This document shows, piece after piece, positions 1 to 9,130 of a DNA stretch of 46,147 nt. The stretch is from a virus. The position numbers were made by a program, and so were the translations under genes. The first letter of the stretch is position 1, and each line of letters starts with the position of its first letter. Under the pieces are notes generated by a model, which was not told where the DNA came from, made no database searches, and was given only the letters and a program-made list of their open reading frames with translations. The stretch covers positions 1-46,147 of the IMG/VR virus record IMGVR_UViG_3300047476_000099. The stretch is one strand, 5' to 3'.

Positions 1-3000
1 TGGTCTAATCATGTTGGAATGTCTGCCAATAGCTATGCTGGCTTTATGGCAAACTCTTCCAATATCTATACCGAAGCAACATACGTTAAACTAGCTTCAC
101 CAACCAATCAGCTAATCACCAGTGACATTAGCATTAGTGGTAATCTAACAATTCAGGGTGAAGTTACTTACGCTAACACAACACAGCTTCAAGTTGGCGA
201 TAACATTATCACACTTAATGCTGATCTACCTGAAACACTACCTCCACTAGAAACATCTGGCATTGAGGTTAATAGAGGTAATAAAAACTCTAACGCTGCA
301 TTGCTTTGGATCGAGTCCGCTGAGAAGTGGGCGCTTACCGGTAATGCTGACGAAACAATTACCACATACATTGCATCAAATACCGATCTTGGTAGTGCTT
401 TTGATGTTGTCAATGCTGCTTATGCATCTGCCAACTCTAATTGGACTGTTCAAAACCTAGTTTATGCTACAGTCAATGCAAACTACACAATGGGCAATGC
501 TGGTTATGTTGCTCTTAATGCAGCATACGATACAGTCAATACCGTATATGCTTCTGCCAATTCCAACTGGACAGTTCAGAACCTAATCTATGCAACCACT
601 AACGCTAACTACGTTATGGGTAATGCTGCGTATGCAACTCTAAATGCTGCGTATGATACAATCAACGCTGATTATGCGTTCACCAATTCTGCGTATGCCT
701 CTATCAATTCTAACTGGGAAGTTCAGAACCTAGTCTATGCGACTGTTAACGCAGACTATGTTATGTCTAATGCAGCGTATGAAACTCTAAATGCTGCATA
801 TGATACGGTTAATGCGACTTATGCATCTGCAAACTCTAACTGGCAGGTTCAGAACGCTCTATATGATCTAACCAATACAGTTTATGCATCAGCTAACTCC
901 AATTGGGAAGTCCAGAACCTAGTCTATGCAACTACCAATGCTGCATATGTCATGGGCAACGCTGCATATGAAACAATCAATGCTGCCTATGATACAGCCA
1001 ACTCTAACTGGGAAGTCCAGAACGCTCTATATACAGTTGCTAATTCCGTTTATGACACCTCAAATTCAAATTGGGAAGTCCAGAACGCTGTTTATCAACT
1101 AGCAAACACAATCTATGCTGCTTCCAATTCTAACTGGGAAGTGCAGAATCTTGTATATGCCACAGTCAATGCCAACTACACAATGGCAAACGCTGGTTAT
1201 GAAACTCTAAATGCAGCATATGACACAACCAATGCTGTCTACGCTTCCGCTAACTCAAACTGGGAAGTTCAAAATCTAGTTTACGCTACAGTCAACTCCA
1301 GCTATGTCATGGGCAATGCTGGATATGAGACACTTAATGCTGCATATGATACCACAAATGCTGTCTATGCATCAGCTAACTCTAACTGGACTGTGCAGAA
1401 TCTAGTTTATGCAACCATAAATGCCAACTATGTGATGGCAAATGCTGGTTATGAAACTCTAAATGCAGCATACGATACTGTTAATACTGCATACACAATG
1501 GGTAATGCTAACTACATTACAACCAATGCAAATTATGATACAACCAATGCAGTATATGCTTCTGCCAATTCAAATTGGACAGTTCAGAACCTAATCTATG
1601 CAACTGTTAATGCAAACTATATCATGTCCAATGCTGGATATGAGACACTTAATGCTGCATATGACACAACCAACACAGTCTATGCTTCTGCCAACTCAAA
1701 TTGGGTTGTCCAAAATCTAGTATATGCTACCGTTAATGCTTCATACACACTAGCCAATGCAGCATACGCTAATGCTAACTCACTAGCAATCGGTGCTAAC
1801 AACTGGGCAAATACCAAGCTATCCAATACACATAACGTTTGGTTCAACGGAAGTCTAAACATTCCTGAGGATCTATACATTGGTAGAAATATCACCAATG
1901 TGACGCAGGTAATCTTTAACACTGGAACAAACATCAATCCAACCGTTCCTGGTGCGCTTACATGGTCACAGGACGATCTAACACTTCGTCTTGATATGAA
2001 TACGCCTACCAATGTTATTCAGAAGATTGGTCAGGATCAATACTATCTTGTCAAGAACCAAACTGGCGAGACGATCACCAAGGGTACCATTGTTAAGTTT
2101 GCTGGCACGATCGGTGCTTCTGGTAGACTACTAATCTCTAAAGCCACTGCTAACAATAGCGGTCCATCTGATCATATCATGGGTATGGTTGCATCCGACA
2201 TTCTAAATGGTGGTGATGGGTTCGTCCAGTCATTTGGTAAACTTCGTCAGATGAATACCAATGGATTCAACGAAGGTGATATACTATATCTGTCAACTAC
2301 TACACCTGGCGGATTACAGAATACACAGCCTAATGCACCTAACAATAAAGTTTCCGTTGCTATTGTTATTAACAAAAGCACTACTCAAGGCGTATTGCAG
2401 ATTAGACCAGTTCTTAGTTCTAATCTCGCCGATGATGAACTGGTAGAACTAAATGCGCTGGCTAACGGCGACTTTATTAGATTTAACTCCGCTAACGGTC
2501 GCTTTGAAAACTTTAATGAGAACGCTACTGGTCCTGCTATCAATGCTGTGGCAGCTTTTGCTCATTCAAATTCTGTTGCCATCGCTGCAAATGCATGGTC
2601 AAACACAGTAGGTATTGCAGGTAACAACTACACAGATCACGTAGGATTGTCAGCTAATGGTTATGCTGGCTTCATGGTCAACTCTTCCAACTCATATGCT
2701 AACGCAACATATGTTAAGCTAGTTGATGGATTGCAGGCAATTGTTAGTGATCTTGATATTGCTGGTAACGTAAGCATTGATAAAAATCTATTTGTAGCTG
2801 GTAACGTTTACTTTACCGACTCACAGACACTAAGGGTTGGCGACTCCCTAATTTATCTTGCGGGAAACAACTATACATCAGATCTTGTCGATATCGGTTT
2901 TGTGGCTAACTATGTCAATGCCTCAAGCATTAATGTTCACACTGGTCTATATCGTTCTCATATTAGTAAGGAATACTACCTATTCCAAGAGTATAATGAC

Positions 3001-6000
3001 GAACCTCATGACAACTACATTGATTATACAGGCAATAACTTTACACTAGCTGTTCTTAACGCTGATCTAATCACCAACAATCTAGTTCTTGGTGGCGCAA
3101 ATACCATCGAGTGGATTGCTAGTGCATTTGACAAGGCTAACGCAGCTTATGTTAATGCTAATGCCGTATCAATCGGTGCCAACACATGGGCAAATACAGT
3201 TGGTGAAGCTGGAAACAACTACACCGATCATGTCGGCACTTCGGCTAATAGCTACATGCTATATTCTACCGAGTCTGCCAACTCATATGCCGGTTACATG
3301 GCTAACAGCTCCAATTCATATGCATATGATGTTGGTGTTGCTGGTAACTCTGTAACATATCACGTTGGTATATCTGGTAACGCATATACAGATCACGTAG
3401 GTGTTTCTGGAAATGCTTATACCGATCATGTAGGACTATCTGTCAATACATATGCTTCCATTCTTGCTGCTAACAATGCAGCCGGTGGAAACACATGGGC
3501 AAATACCGTCGGATTCTCCGCAAACACTTATGCATCTATTCTAGCAGCTAATAACGCTGCGGGTGCAAACGATTGGTCAAACACTGTTGGAACCTCAGCT
3601 AACTCCTATGCTGGTTTTATGGCAAATAGTGTCAATAGTTGGTTCACAGTTGTTACAATCTCTGGCAATACATATGCTGGTGAAATGTCCAATAGCGTCA
3701 ATGCTTGGGCAAACTCCGTAGGCGTAGCTGGAAATAGCTATACTGATCATGTCGGTCTATCCGTAAATGCCTATGCTTCAATCCTTGTTTCAAACAATGC
3801 TGTTGGAGCCAACAATTGGGCTAACACCGTTGGTGTAGCAGGAAACAACTACACCGATCATGTCGGCTTCTCGGTTAATACATACGCTTCAATTCTAGTT
3901 TCCAACAATGCGATTGGTTCGAATAATTGGGCTAATACAGTAGGAATTGCGGGTAACAACTACACAGATCACGTTGGTGCATCTGGTAACGACTACATGC
4001 TCTCCGTCACAACTGCTGGTAATAACTATGCTTCCGTATTGGTTGCTAACAATGCAGTTGGTTCTAATAACTGGGCGAATACAGTTGGTATCGCTGGAAA
4101 CAATTATACTGACTACGTAGGTGCTTCTGGCAACTCATACACAAACGCTGTCGGAGTAGCCGGTAACAACTATACCGATCACGTAGGCGCATCTGCTAAC
4201 ACATTTGCTGACGATACCTATTATAAGAAGACTGGCGGTCTAATCTCTGGTGACGTTGGTATCACAGGCAATCTAACAATTTCTGGAACAACAACCTATG
4301 CTAATACTCAGCAGCTACAGGTTGGCGATAATGTCATTGTTCTAAATGCCGATCTACCACTAAACGTTACACCAATTGATGATGCTGGTATTGAAGTCAA
4401 TCGTGGTGATAAGAACGCTAATGCAGCTCTACTTTGGATTGAAACCACCGAACAGTGGTCGATCACAAATAATGTGGATGAAGCTATCTCCACATTCATT
4501 GCTTCAAACACACTAGTTGAGACATACGCTACAGCAGGTAACAACTACACCTATAATACAGGTATTGCTGGAAACAACTACACAGATCACGTAGGCGCTT
4601 CTGGAAATGCATATACCAATTATGTCGGTGTAGCGGGAAACAACTATGCATCAATTCTTGCCGCTAACAATGCAGTGGCAGCTAATGCATGGGCAAATAC
4701 TGTAGGAATTGCAGGCAATAACTATACCGACTTTGTTGGTCTATCTGCTAATACTTACGCTTCAATACTAGCGGCTAATAACGCTGTCGGTGCCAATAAC
4801 TGGGCAAATACAGTCGGAGTTGCTGGTAATAACTACACAGACTACGTAGGTCTTTCAGTCAACACCTATGCATCTATCCTAGTAGCAAATAACGCAACTG
4901 GCGCTAACAACTGGGCTAATGCAGTTGGTGTTGCTGGAAATGCATATACTGACTATGTAGGTACAGCAGGTAACAACTGGACAACCGCTACATTTGCAAC
5001 TCTAACAAACGTAGCCTTTATCTACGATACAACCAATACAGCATTCGGCGTTTCAAATGCTTCATTCATTCATGCAAATGCTGCATATGACACAGTTAAT
5101 GCTTCCTATGGGTCTTCAAACGCTAACTGGGAAGTTCAGAACAATCTATACTCAATTGCTAACGTTATCTTTAACGTAGTCAATTCAGCATTTAATACAG
5201 CTAACTCTGGTGGCGCTGATCTTGGTCCTGCTAATACATGGTCCAATGGTGTTGGTATGTCAGCTAACTCATATGCTGGCTTTATGGCAAACAGCGCTAA
5301 TGCGTTCACCGTAAATGTTTACGAGTCAGTCAACTCCAATTGGACAGTTACAAACGCTACTTACGATGTTGCTAACACAGCTTATGCATCTATCAATTCC
5401 AACTGGGAAGTTCAGAACGCTCTATATACCGTTGCTAATACAGCATATGATTCAGTAAACTCTAACTGGACTGTTCAGAATCTAGTCTATGCTACAGCTA
5501 ACTCTGCATACGATGCTGCTAATAACGTAGGACCTCAAATTGCTCCTACTTACAATACAGCAAATGCAGCGTTCATTCATGCTAATGCAGCCTTCGATTC
5601 TGTAAATTCTGTAGCTATCGCTGCCAACTCATACGCTAGCCAAACATATCTACCATTTACTGGTGGAACAATTACTGGTGATCTTGTTATCACTGGTAAC
5701 GCAACAATCTCTGGCGAAACAACTTATGCTAATACCCAGACATTGTTGATTGGCGATAACATTCTAACTCTAAATGCTGATCTACCAGTATCCGTAGCAC
5801 CTTCTGAAAACGCAGGTCTACAGGTCAATCGTGGATCTAGTGCTAATGTTTCGCTAGAGTGGAACGAAGGTATTGATAACTGGACATTCACAAACGATGG
5901 AACATTCTATCTAAAGATTGCATCCAATACAGATGTTGAGAATAGCGTATCGTTTACACAGGCTGTCTATGCTGCCGTAAACTCAGCATTTGTAACCATC

Positions 6001-6465
6001 AATACAGCATTTACTCAGTCTAATGCAGAATACACCACAACAAACTCTGCATATGCTCTAGCTAATGTGAACTATGGTTATTCAACAGGAATTGCCAATG
6101 GTAGTGTTACAATCAACAATATCTCGCTTTCAGGAACAATCAATCCTGGAACAGTTCATGTTGCTAATCAGATTCTAACTGATGCTGCAGGAATTGATTG
6201 GAACACCGCTGTAGGTCCTGTTGCTACTGTAACTCTTGGTGGTAATAGAACAATGAACGCACCAACTAATCTAAAGGTTGGAACATATGTTCTACACGTT
6301 GTTCAGGACGGTACAGGTGGCAGAACAATCACTTGGAACTCAATCTTCAAGTGGCCTGCTGGTATCGCACCAACACTAACAGCAACAGCTAATCGCCGTG
6401 ATATCTTCTCATTCATCAGCGACGGCACAAACTTGTATGGCTCTTATCTACCAGACGTAAGGTAA
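1..6465 (+). CDS. Giant repetitive coiled-coil virion fibre protein (5' end outside window)
   Basis: The reading frame is open from base 1, and the residues before the first ATG (base 19) already match the internal repeat (WSN-VG-SANSYAGFMANSSN pattern). The gene therefore starts upstream and at least 2154 residues are visible. It is built from long Asn/Ala/Tyr-rich repeats with periods of 7 and 11 residues, broken by three globular modules containing VGDNxIxLNADLP. There is also a domain around bases 1890-2420 of a type common in phage tail fibres (IGQDQYYLVKNQTG...EGDILYLS). The C-terminus (GTGGRTITWNSIFKWPAG...ISDGTNLYGSYLP) is a common phage fibre ending. The position directly before gene 13 is where T4 carries wac (fibritin), also a coiled-coil fibre, so a neck or tail fibre role is inferred. 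The stop is followed 4 bases later by gene 13, with AAGG as its ribosome site. Confidence 0.85.
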   Translation, partial: WSNHVGMSANSYAGFMANSSNIYTEATYVKLASPTNQLITSDISISGNLTIQGEVTYANTTQLQVGDNIITLNADLPETLPPLETSGIEVNRGNKNSNAALLWIESAEKWALTGNADETITTYIASNTDLGSAFDVVNAAYASANSNWTVQNLVYATVNANYTMGNAGYVALNAAYDTVNTVYASANSNWTVQNLIYATTNANYVMGNAAYATLNAAYDTINADYAFTNSAYASINSNWEVQNLVYATVNADYVMSNAAYETLNAAYDTVNATYASANSNWQVQNALYDLTNTVYASANSNWEVQNLVYATTNAAYVMGNAAYETINAAYDTANSNWEVQNALYTVANSVYDTSNSNWEVQNAVYQLANTIYAASNSNWEVQNLVYATVNANYTMANAGYETLNAAYDTTNAVYASANSNWEVQNLVYATVNSSYVMGNAGYETLNAAYDTTNAVYASANSNWTVQNLVYATINANYVMANAGYETLNAAYDTVNTAYTMGNANYITTNANYDTTNAVYASANSNWTVQNLIYATVNANYIMSNAGYETLNAAYDTTNTVYASANSNWVVQNLVYATVNASYTLANAAYANANSLAIGANNWANTKLSNTHNVWFNGSLNIPEDLYIGRNITNVTQVIFNTGTNINPTVPGALTWSQDDLTLRLDMNTPTNVIQKIGQDQYYLVKNQTGETITKGTIVKFAGTIGASGRLLISKATANNSGPSDHIMGMVASDILNGGDGFVQSFGKLRQMNTNGFNEGDILYLSTTTPGGLQNTQPNAPNNKVSVAIVINKSTTQGVLQIRPVLSSNLADDELVELNALANGDFIRFNSANGRFENFNENATGPAINAVAAFAHSNSVAIAANAWSNTVGIAGNNYTDHVGLSANGYAGFMVNSSNSYANATYVKLVDGLQAIVSDLDIAGNVSIDKNLFVAGNVYFTDSQTLRVGDSLIYLAGNNYTSDLVDIGFVANYVNASSINVHTGLYRSHISKEYYLFQEYNDEPHDNYIDYTGNNFTLAVLNADLITNNLVLGGANTIEWIASAFDKANAAYVNANAVSIGANTWANTVGEAGNNYTDHVGTSANSYMLYSTESANSYAGYMANSSNSYAYDVGVAGNSVTYHVGISGNAYTDHVGVSGNAYTDHVGLSVNTYASILAANNAAGGNTWANTVGFSANTYASILAANNAAGANDWSNTVGTSANSYAGFMANSVNSWFTVVTISGNTYAGEMSNSVNAWANSVGVAGNSYTDHVGLSVNAYASILVSNNAVGANNWANTVGVAGNNYTDHVGFSVNTYASILVSNNAIGSNNWANTVGIAGNNYTDHVGASGNDYMLSVTTAGNNYASVLVANNAVGSNNWANTVGIAGNNYTDYVGASGNSYTNAVGVAGNNYTDHVGASANTFADDTYYKKTGGLISGDVGITGNLTISGTTTYANTQQLQVGDNVIVLNADLPLNVTPIDDAGIEVNRGDKNANAALLWIETTEQWSITNNVDEAISTFIASNTLVETYATAGNNYTYNTGIAGNNYTDHVGASGNAYTNYVGVAGNNYASILAANNAVAANAWANTVGIAGNNYTDFVGLSANTYASILAANNAVGANNWANTVGVAGNNYTDYVGLSVNTYASILVANNATGANNWANAVGVAGNAYTDYVGTAGNNWTTATFATLTNVAFIYDTTNTAFGVSNASFIHANAAYDTVNASYGSSNANWEVQNNLYSIANVIFNVVNSAFNTANSGGADLGPANTWSNGVGMSANSYAGFMANSANAFTVNVYESVNSNWTVTNATYDVANTAYASINSNWEVQNALYTVANTAYDSVNSNWTVQNLVYATANSAYDAANNVGPQIAPTYNTANAAFIHANAAFDSVNSVAIAANSYASQTYLPFTGGTITGDLVITGNATISGETTYANTQTLLIGDNILTLNADLPVSVAPSENAGLQVNRGSSANVSLEWNEGIDNWTFTNDGTFYLKIASNTDVENSVSFTQAVYAAVNSAFVTINTAFTQSNAEYTTTNSAYALANVNYGYSTGIANGSVTINNISLSGTINPGTVHVANQILTDAAGIDWNTAVGPVATVTLGGNRTMNAPTNLKVGTYVLHVVQDGTGGRTITWNSIFKWPAGIAPTLTATANRRDIFSFISDGTNLYGSYLPDVR
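124..387 (+). repeat. Fibre module copy 1 (VGDN-type)
   Basis: This is a roughly 88-residue globular module: NLTI-G--TYANT, then LQVGDNIITLNADLP, then GIEVNRG-K-NAALLWIE and IASNTD. It recurs twice more in the same protein at 4249-4512 and 5678-5935. Modules of this type are common in cyanophage-like structural proteins. Confidence 0.7.
421..1770 (+). repeat. Heptad-based 42-residue repeat array in the fibre gene
   Basis: There are twelve copies of an SNW-VQN unit. Where regular, six 7-residue steps make a 42-residue (126-base) unit. Within each step an aromatic (Tyr or Trp) and an Asn hold fixed positions, with Asn four residues after the aromatic. Four further SNW/NANW units lie at about 5100-5500. 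The period and the Asn/aromatic spacing (3 and 4) fit a/d positions of a coiled coil. Confidence 0.75.
2560..4990 (+). repeat. Hendecad (11-residue) repeats in the fibre gene
   Basis: The motif GNNYTDHVG-(S/A) repeats every 11 residues. It is interrupted by 15-residue steps of the type NTYASILAANNAVGANNW, where the Tyr-to-Trp spacing is 15. Globular insertions (about 2745-3100 and 4249-4512) break the array. Steps of 11 and 15 residues are recognised non-heptad coiled-coil periods. Confidence 0.65.
4249..4512 (+). repeat. Fibre module copy 2 (VGDN-type)
   Basis: Second copy of the module at 124-387, with the same order of motifs (LQVGDNVIVLNADLP, GIEVNRGDKNANAALLWIE, FIASNT). It is clearly closer to copy 1 than to copy 3, consistent with internal duplication. 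Confidence 0.7.
5678..5935 (+). repeat. Fibre module copy 3 (VGDN-type)
   Basis: Third and most diverged copy (LLIGDNILTLNADLP, ENAGLQVNRGSSANVSLEWNE, TFTNDGTFYLKIASNTD). Its NAGLQVNRG...WNE...WTFTNDG wording is nearest to the form I know from cyanophage structural proteins. Confidence 0.7.
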
Positions 6466-6469
6466 TTAA

Positions 6470-7219
6470 ATGTCTCTAAACAAACCGGCTAACAAAGAAG
6501 AACTTAAAGACTTTTGCCTAAGACAGTTAGGTTACCCTGTCATTCAGATTAACGTTGATGATGAACAGGTTAACGATGCTATCGAATTGGCTTTTGAGTA
6601 TTGGAATGAGTTTCATTTCAATGGAACCGAACGCACATATGTCAAGCATCAGGTGACCGCACAGGACAAGGCTAATCGTTTTGTTACTGTAAGCGATTCC
6701 CTTATCGGTGCAACCAGAGTATTCAAGGTTGGTCAGAATAAGATGGCAATGAATATGTTCGACCTTCGCTATCAGCTGCGTCTAAACGATCTATGGGATC
6801 TATCATCCACATCATATGTCAATTATTCTCTAACGATGCAGCATCTAGCCACACTTGATCTAATCTTTACTGGCGAAACACCAATTCGTTTCAATCGTCT
6901 TACTGATAAGCTATATATCGATTGGGACTGGGAAAACGATATAGCCATAGATGAATATATTGTCATTGAAGGCTTTATCATTACTAATCCAGATACTTAT
7001 ACACAAGTTTGGAATGATCGTATGCTCAAAAAGCTAGCCACATCTTATGTCAAGAAACAGTGGGGCACCAACATGTCCAAGTTCGATAAGATGCAGCTAC
7101 CAGGCGGCGTAACAATGCGTGGTGTTGATATCTTCAATGAAGCAGTAAACGAGATTAAAGAAATTGAGGGTGAGATTCGTTCTACTTACGAAGCACCTCC
7201 AGGATTTTTGGTAGGCTAA
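6470..7219 (+). CDS. 13: Neck protein gp13
   Basis: A 249-residue homologue of the T4-type neck protein gp13, which with gp14 completes the DNA-filled head and forms the neck to which the tail attaches. The N-terminus (LKDFCLRQLGYPVIQINVDDEQVNDAI followed by EYWNEFHFNGTER, shown here in parts) is the typical opening of gp13 in cyanophage-like T4 relatives. It is followed immediately by gp14 with a TAATG stop/start overlap, the usual 13-14 pairing. T4 gp13 is 309 residues, so this is a shorter form. Confidence 0.9.
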   Translation: MSLNKPANKEELKDFCLRQLGYPVIQINVDDEQVNDAIELAFEYWNEFHFNGTERTYVKHQVTAQDKANRFVTVSDSLIGATRVFKVGQNKMAMNMFDLRYQLRLNDLWDLSSTSYVNYSLTMQHLATLDLIFTGETPIRFNRLTDKLYIDWDWENDIAIDEYIVIEGFIITNPDTYTQVWNDRMLKKLATSYVKKQWGTNMSKFDKMQLPGGVTMRGVDIFNEAVNEIKEIEGEIRSTYEAPPGFLVG

Positions 7220-8106
7220 TGGCAATCAATCGATACTTTAACAACTTCCCTGGTCAAAATCGCTTTAACAATGAGCATCGTCTCATGGAAGATGTTATTG
7301 TCGAATCCATTGAAATCATGGGTCATCAGGTCTACTACATTCCAAGAGAGTCCTTTGATAACGGTGATATGATCTTTGGTGAGTATTCAAAATCAAAGTT
7401 TGATAAAGCATATTCAATCGAGGCTTATCTTGCTAACGTCGAAGGCTTCGAAGGTGACGGTGACTTTTTTTCCAAGTTTGGACTAGAGATTAGAGATACC
7501 TCTAACTTTGTTATATCTCGCCGTTCATTCACACGTGGTCTTCCTACTACAATGAGAGAAAGACCACAAGAAGGTGATTTGATATTTGTTCCTTTGATGC
7601 AGCGTATGTTTGAAATCAAGTTCATTGAAAAGAAGCTGATGTTTTACTCTCTAGGCAATAGAGAGCCATACATTTACGAAATGCGTTGTGAACTATTCAG
7701 ATTCAGTGAGGATGAGATTAGCACAGGTGTTGAAGAAATTGATCGTGTTGCAGAAGAAAACTCATACACAATGAAGCTAAACATCGAGACAACCGGTTTC
7801 AGCAACTTTATAGATGGCGAAGTTATCTATCAGTCACCAGATGGAACATGGGCAAACTCCACCTCTCATGCTACAATCAAGGATTGGTATAAAGCTAACG
7901 GAACAATGTTTATCTATGACATTACCGGAAACTTTACCGCAAACAACATTTATGGTAATACATCTTTGGCTATCTATGCAGTAACATCTGTCGATGATGA
8001 AAAGAACGATTATGTTTCATTCGACATTTTCGATAACAAAGATTTTGACACAGGAGCCGATTTGGTTCTTGATCTATCCGAAATCAACCCATTTGGAACA
8101 CCTTAA
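7219..8106 (+). CDS. 14: Neck protein gp14
   Basis: A 295-residue homologue of T4 gp14 (256 residues), the second neck protein. Shared stretches with T4 gp14 include VESIEIMGHQVYYIPRE (T4: AESIQMRGVECYYVPRE), IFGE-SKSKFDKA, AYL-NVEGFEG and EGDLIFVP. The start overlaps the gp13 stop (TAATG) and the stop overlaps the gp15 start, so 13, 14 and 15 are translationally coupled. It is expected to be a late gene. Confidence 0.92.
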   Translation: MAINRYFNNFPGQNRFNNEHRLMEDVIVESIEIMGHQVYYIPRESFDNGDMIFGEYSKSKFDKAYSIEAYLANVEGFEGDGDFFSKFGLEIRDTSNFVISRRSFTRGLPTTMRERPQEGDLIFVPLMQRMFEIKFIEKKLMFYSLGNREPYIYEMRCELFRFSEDEISTGVEEIDRVAEENSYTMKLNIETTGFSNFIDGEVIYQSPDGTWANSTSHATIKDWYKANGTMFIYDITGNFTANNIYGNTSLAIYAVTSVDDEKNDYVSFDIFDNKDFDTGADLVLDLSEINPFGTP

Positions 8107-9104
8107 TGCTTGGTAACGCACATTACTATCATCAGCTAACTCGTAAAGCGGTCGTTCTTTTTGGACGATTGTTTGATGATATCTCTATCATTCGTAAGAA
8201 CGATCAAACTGGTGAAGAGGTTAACCGCTTTCTTGTTCCTATCATTTATTCTCCAAAAGAGAAGATGGTAACCCGTGTCTTTTCTGATCCTGATCTTACT
8301 AGACAGTTGCAGGCTATTCTTCCTCGTATGTCTTTTGAGATTACAGGAATCACATACGACTCAGCTAGAAAGCAAAACAATCTATTAAAAGCGGCTACAC
8401 CAATGCCTGGTGGGCACACCGCATCTGCTGCTTATATGGGTGCTCCATATGATCTAAACTTTCAGCTAAACATTTATGCTAGAAACATTGACGATGGCAC
8501 ACATATCGTGGAGCAAATTCTACCATTCTTCAATCCTGACTTTACCGTGTCAGCATCTATGGTACCCGATCTAGGATTCGTCAAAGATATTCCAATCGTT
8601 CTTAATAACGTAACAAATAACATCGAGTATGAAGGAAACTATGACTCGGTTCGTTATGTGTATTGGACTTTGAACTTTACGATGAAACTTCACTACTATG
8701 GTCCAATTACATCACCCAAGATCATTCGTTCTGTCTATACAAATATCTACAATGATGAAAACCGCAATCCATCATATATCACCAAGATGATTGTGGCTAA
8801 TGCTAATGGAACGTTTAAGATTGAGGATACGGTGTATCAAGGACCTAGTCTCAAAAATGCTACAGCCAAGGGTATTGTTCTTAGCTTTAGAGAAGATTCA
8901 GGACTATTGACATTGGGTGCCACACAGGGAGAGTTTGTGGTAAATACAAACATTCATGCGGCTTCCACTAATGCTGCCGGCGTTATGGCATCATATTTCG
9001 AAGAACCTTTCAAGGTCGCTGAAATCAACATTCAACCGAATCCTATTGATGCTCAACCTGGTGATGATTACGGTTATTCAATCACTATTACCGAAACATA
9101 CTAA
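8106..9104 (+). CDS. 15: Tail sheath stabiliser gp15
   Basis: A 332-residue homologue of T4 gp15 (272 residues), which caps the tail sheath and tube at the head-proximal end and connects the tail to the neck. Matching landmarks are a VPIIYSPKEKMV strand (T4: VPITYASKEHFM), AILPRMSFEITGITYDS and HIVEQILPFFNPDFT (T4: QIVEQILPYFQPHFN). The first ATG overlaps the gp14 stop. The C-terminus is about 60 residues longer than in T4. Confidence 0.92.
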   Translation: MLGNAHYYHQLTRKAVVLFGRLFDDISIIRKNDQTGEEVNRFLVPIIYSPKEKMVTRVFSDPDLTRQLQAILPRMSFEITGITYDSARKQNNLLKAATPMPGGHTASAAYMGAPYDLNFQLNIYARNIDDGTHIVEQILPFFNPDFTVSASMVPDLGFVKDIPIVLNNVTNNIEYEGNYDSVRYVYWTLNFTMKLHYYGPITSPKIIRSVYTNIYNDENRNPSYITKMIVANANGTFKIEDTVYQGPSLKNATAKGIVLSFREDSGLLTLGATQGEFVVNTNIHAASTNAAGVMASYFEEPFKVAEINIQPNPIDAQPGDDYGYSITITETY

Positions 9105-9107
9105 ATA
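9100..9107 (+). promoter_or_regulatory. Putative T4-type late promoter (ACTAAATA)
   Basis: ACTAAATA lies 23 bases before the ATG of the next fibre-like gene. It matches the late motif (T4 TATAAATA) recognised by sigma gp55, which this phage encodes. It partly overlaps the gp15 stop codon. Confidence 0.5.
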
Positions 9108-9130
9108 TAAGAAACTCGGGATAAGGCAAA

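Noticed and set aside
421-1770. Regular 126-base DNA repeats resembling a repeat array
   Set aside because: The repeats lie in frame inside a protein gene, vary at synonymous positions and have no spacers, so they are protein repeats and not a CRISPR array.
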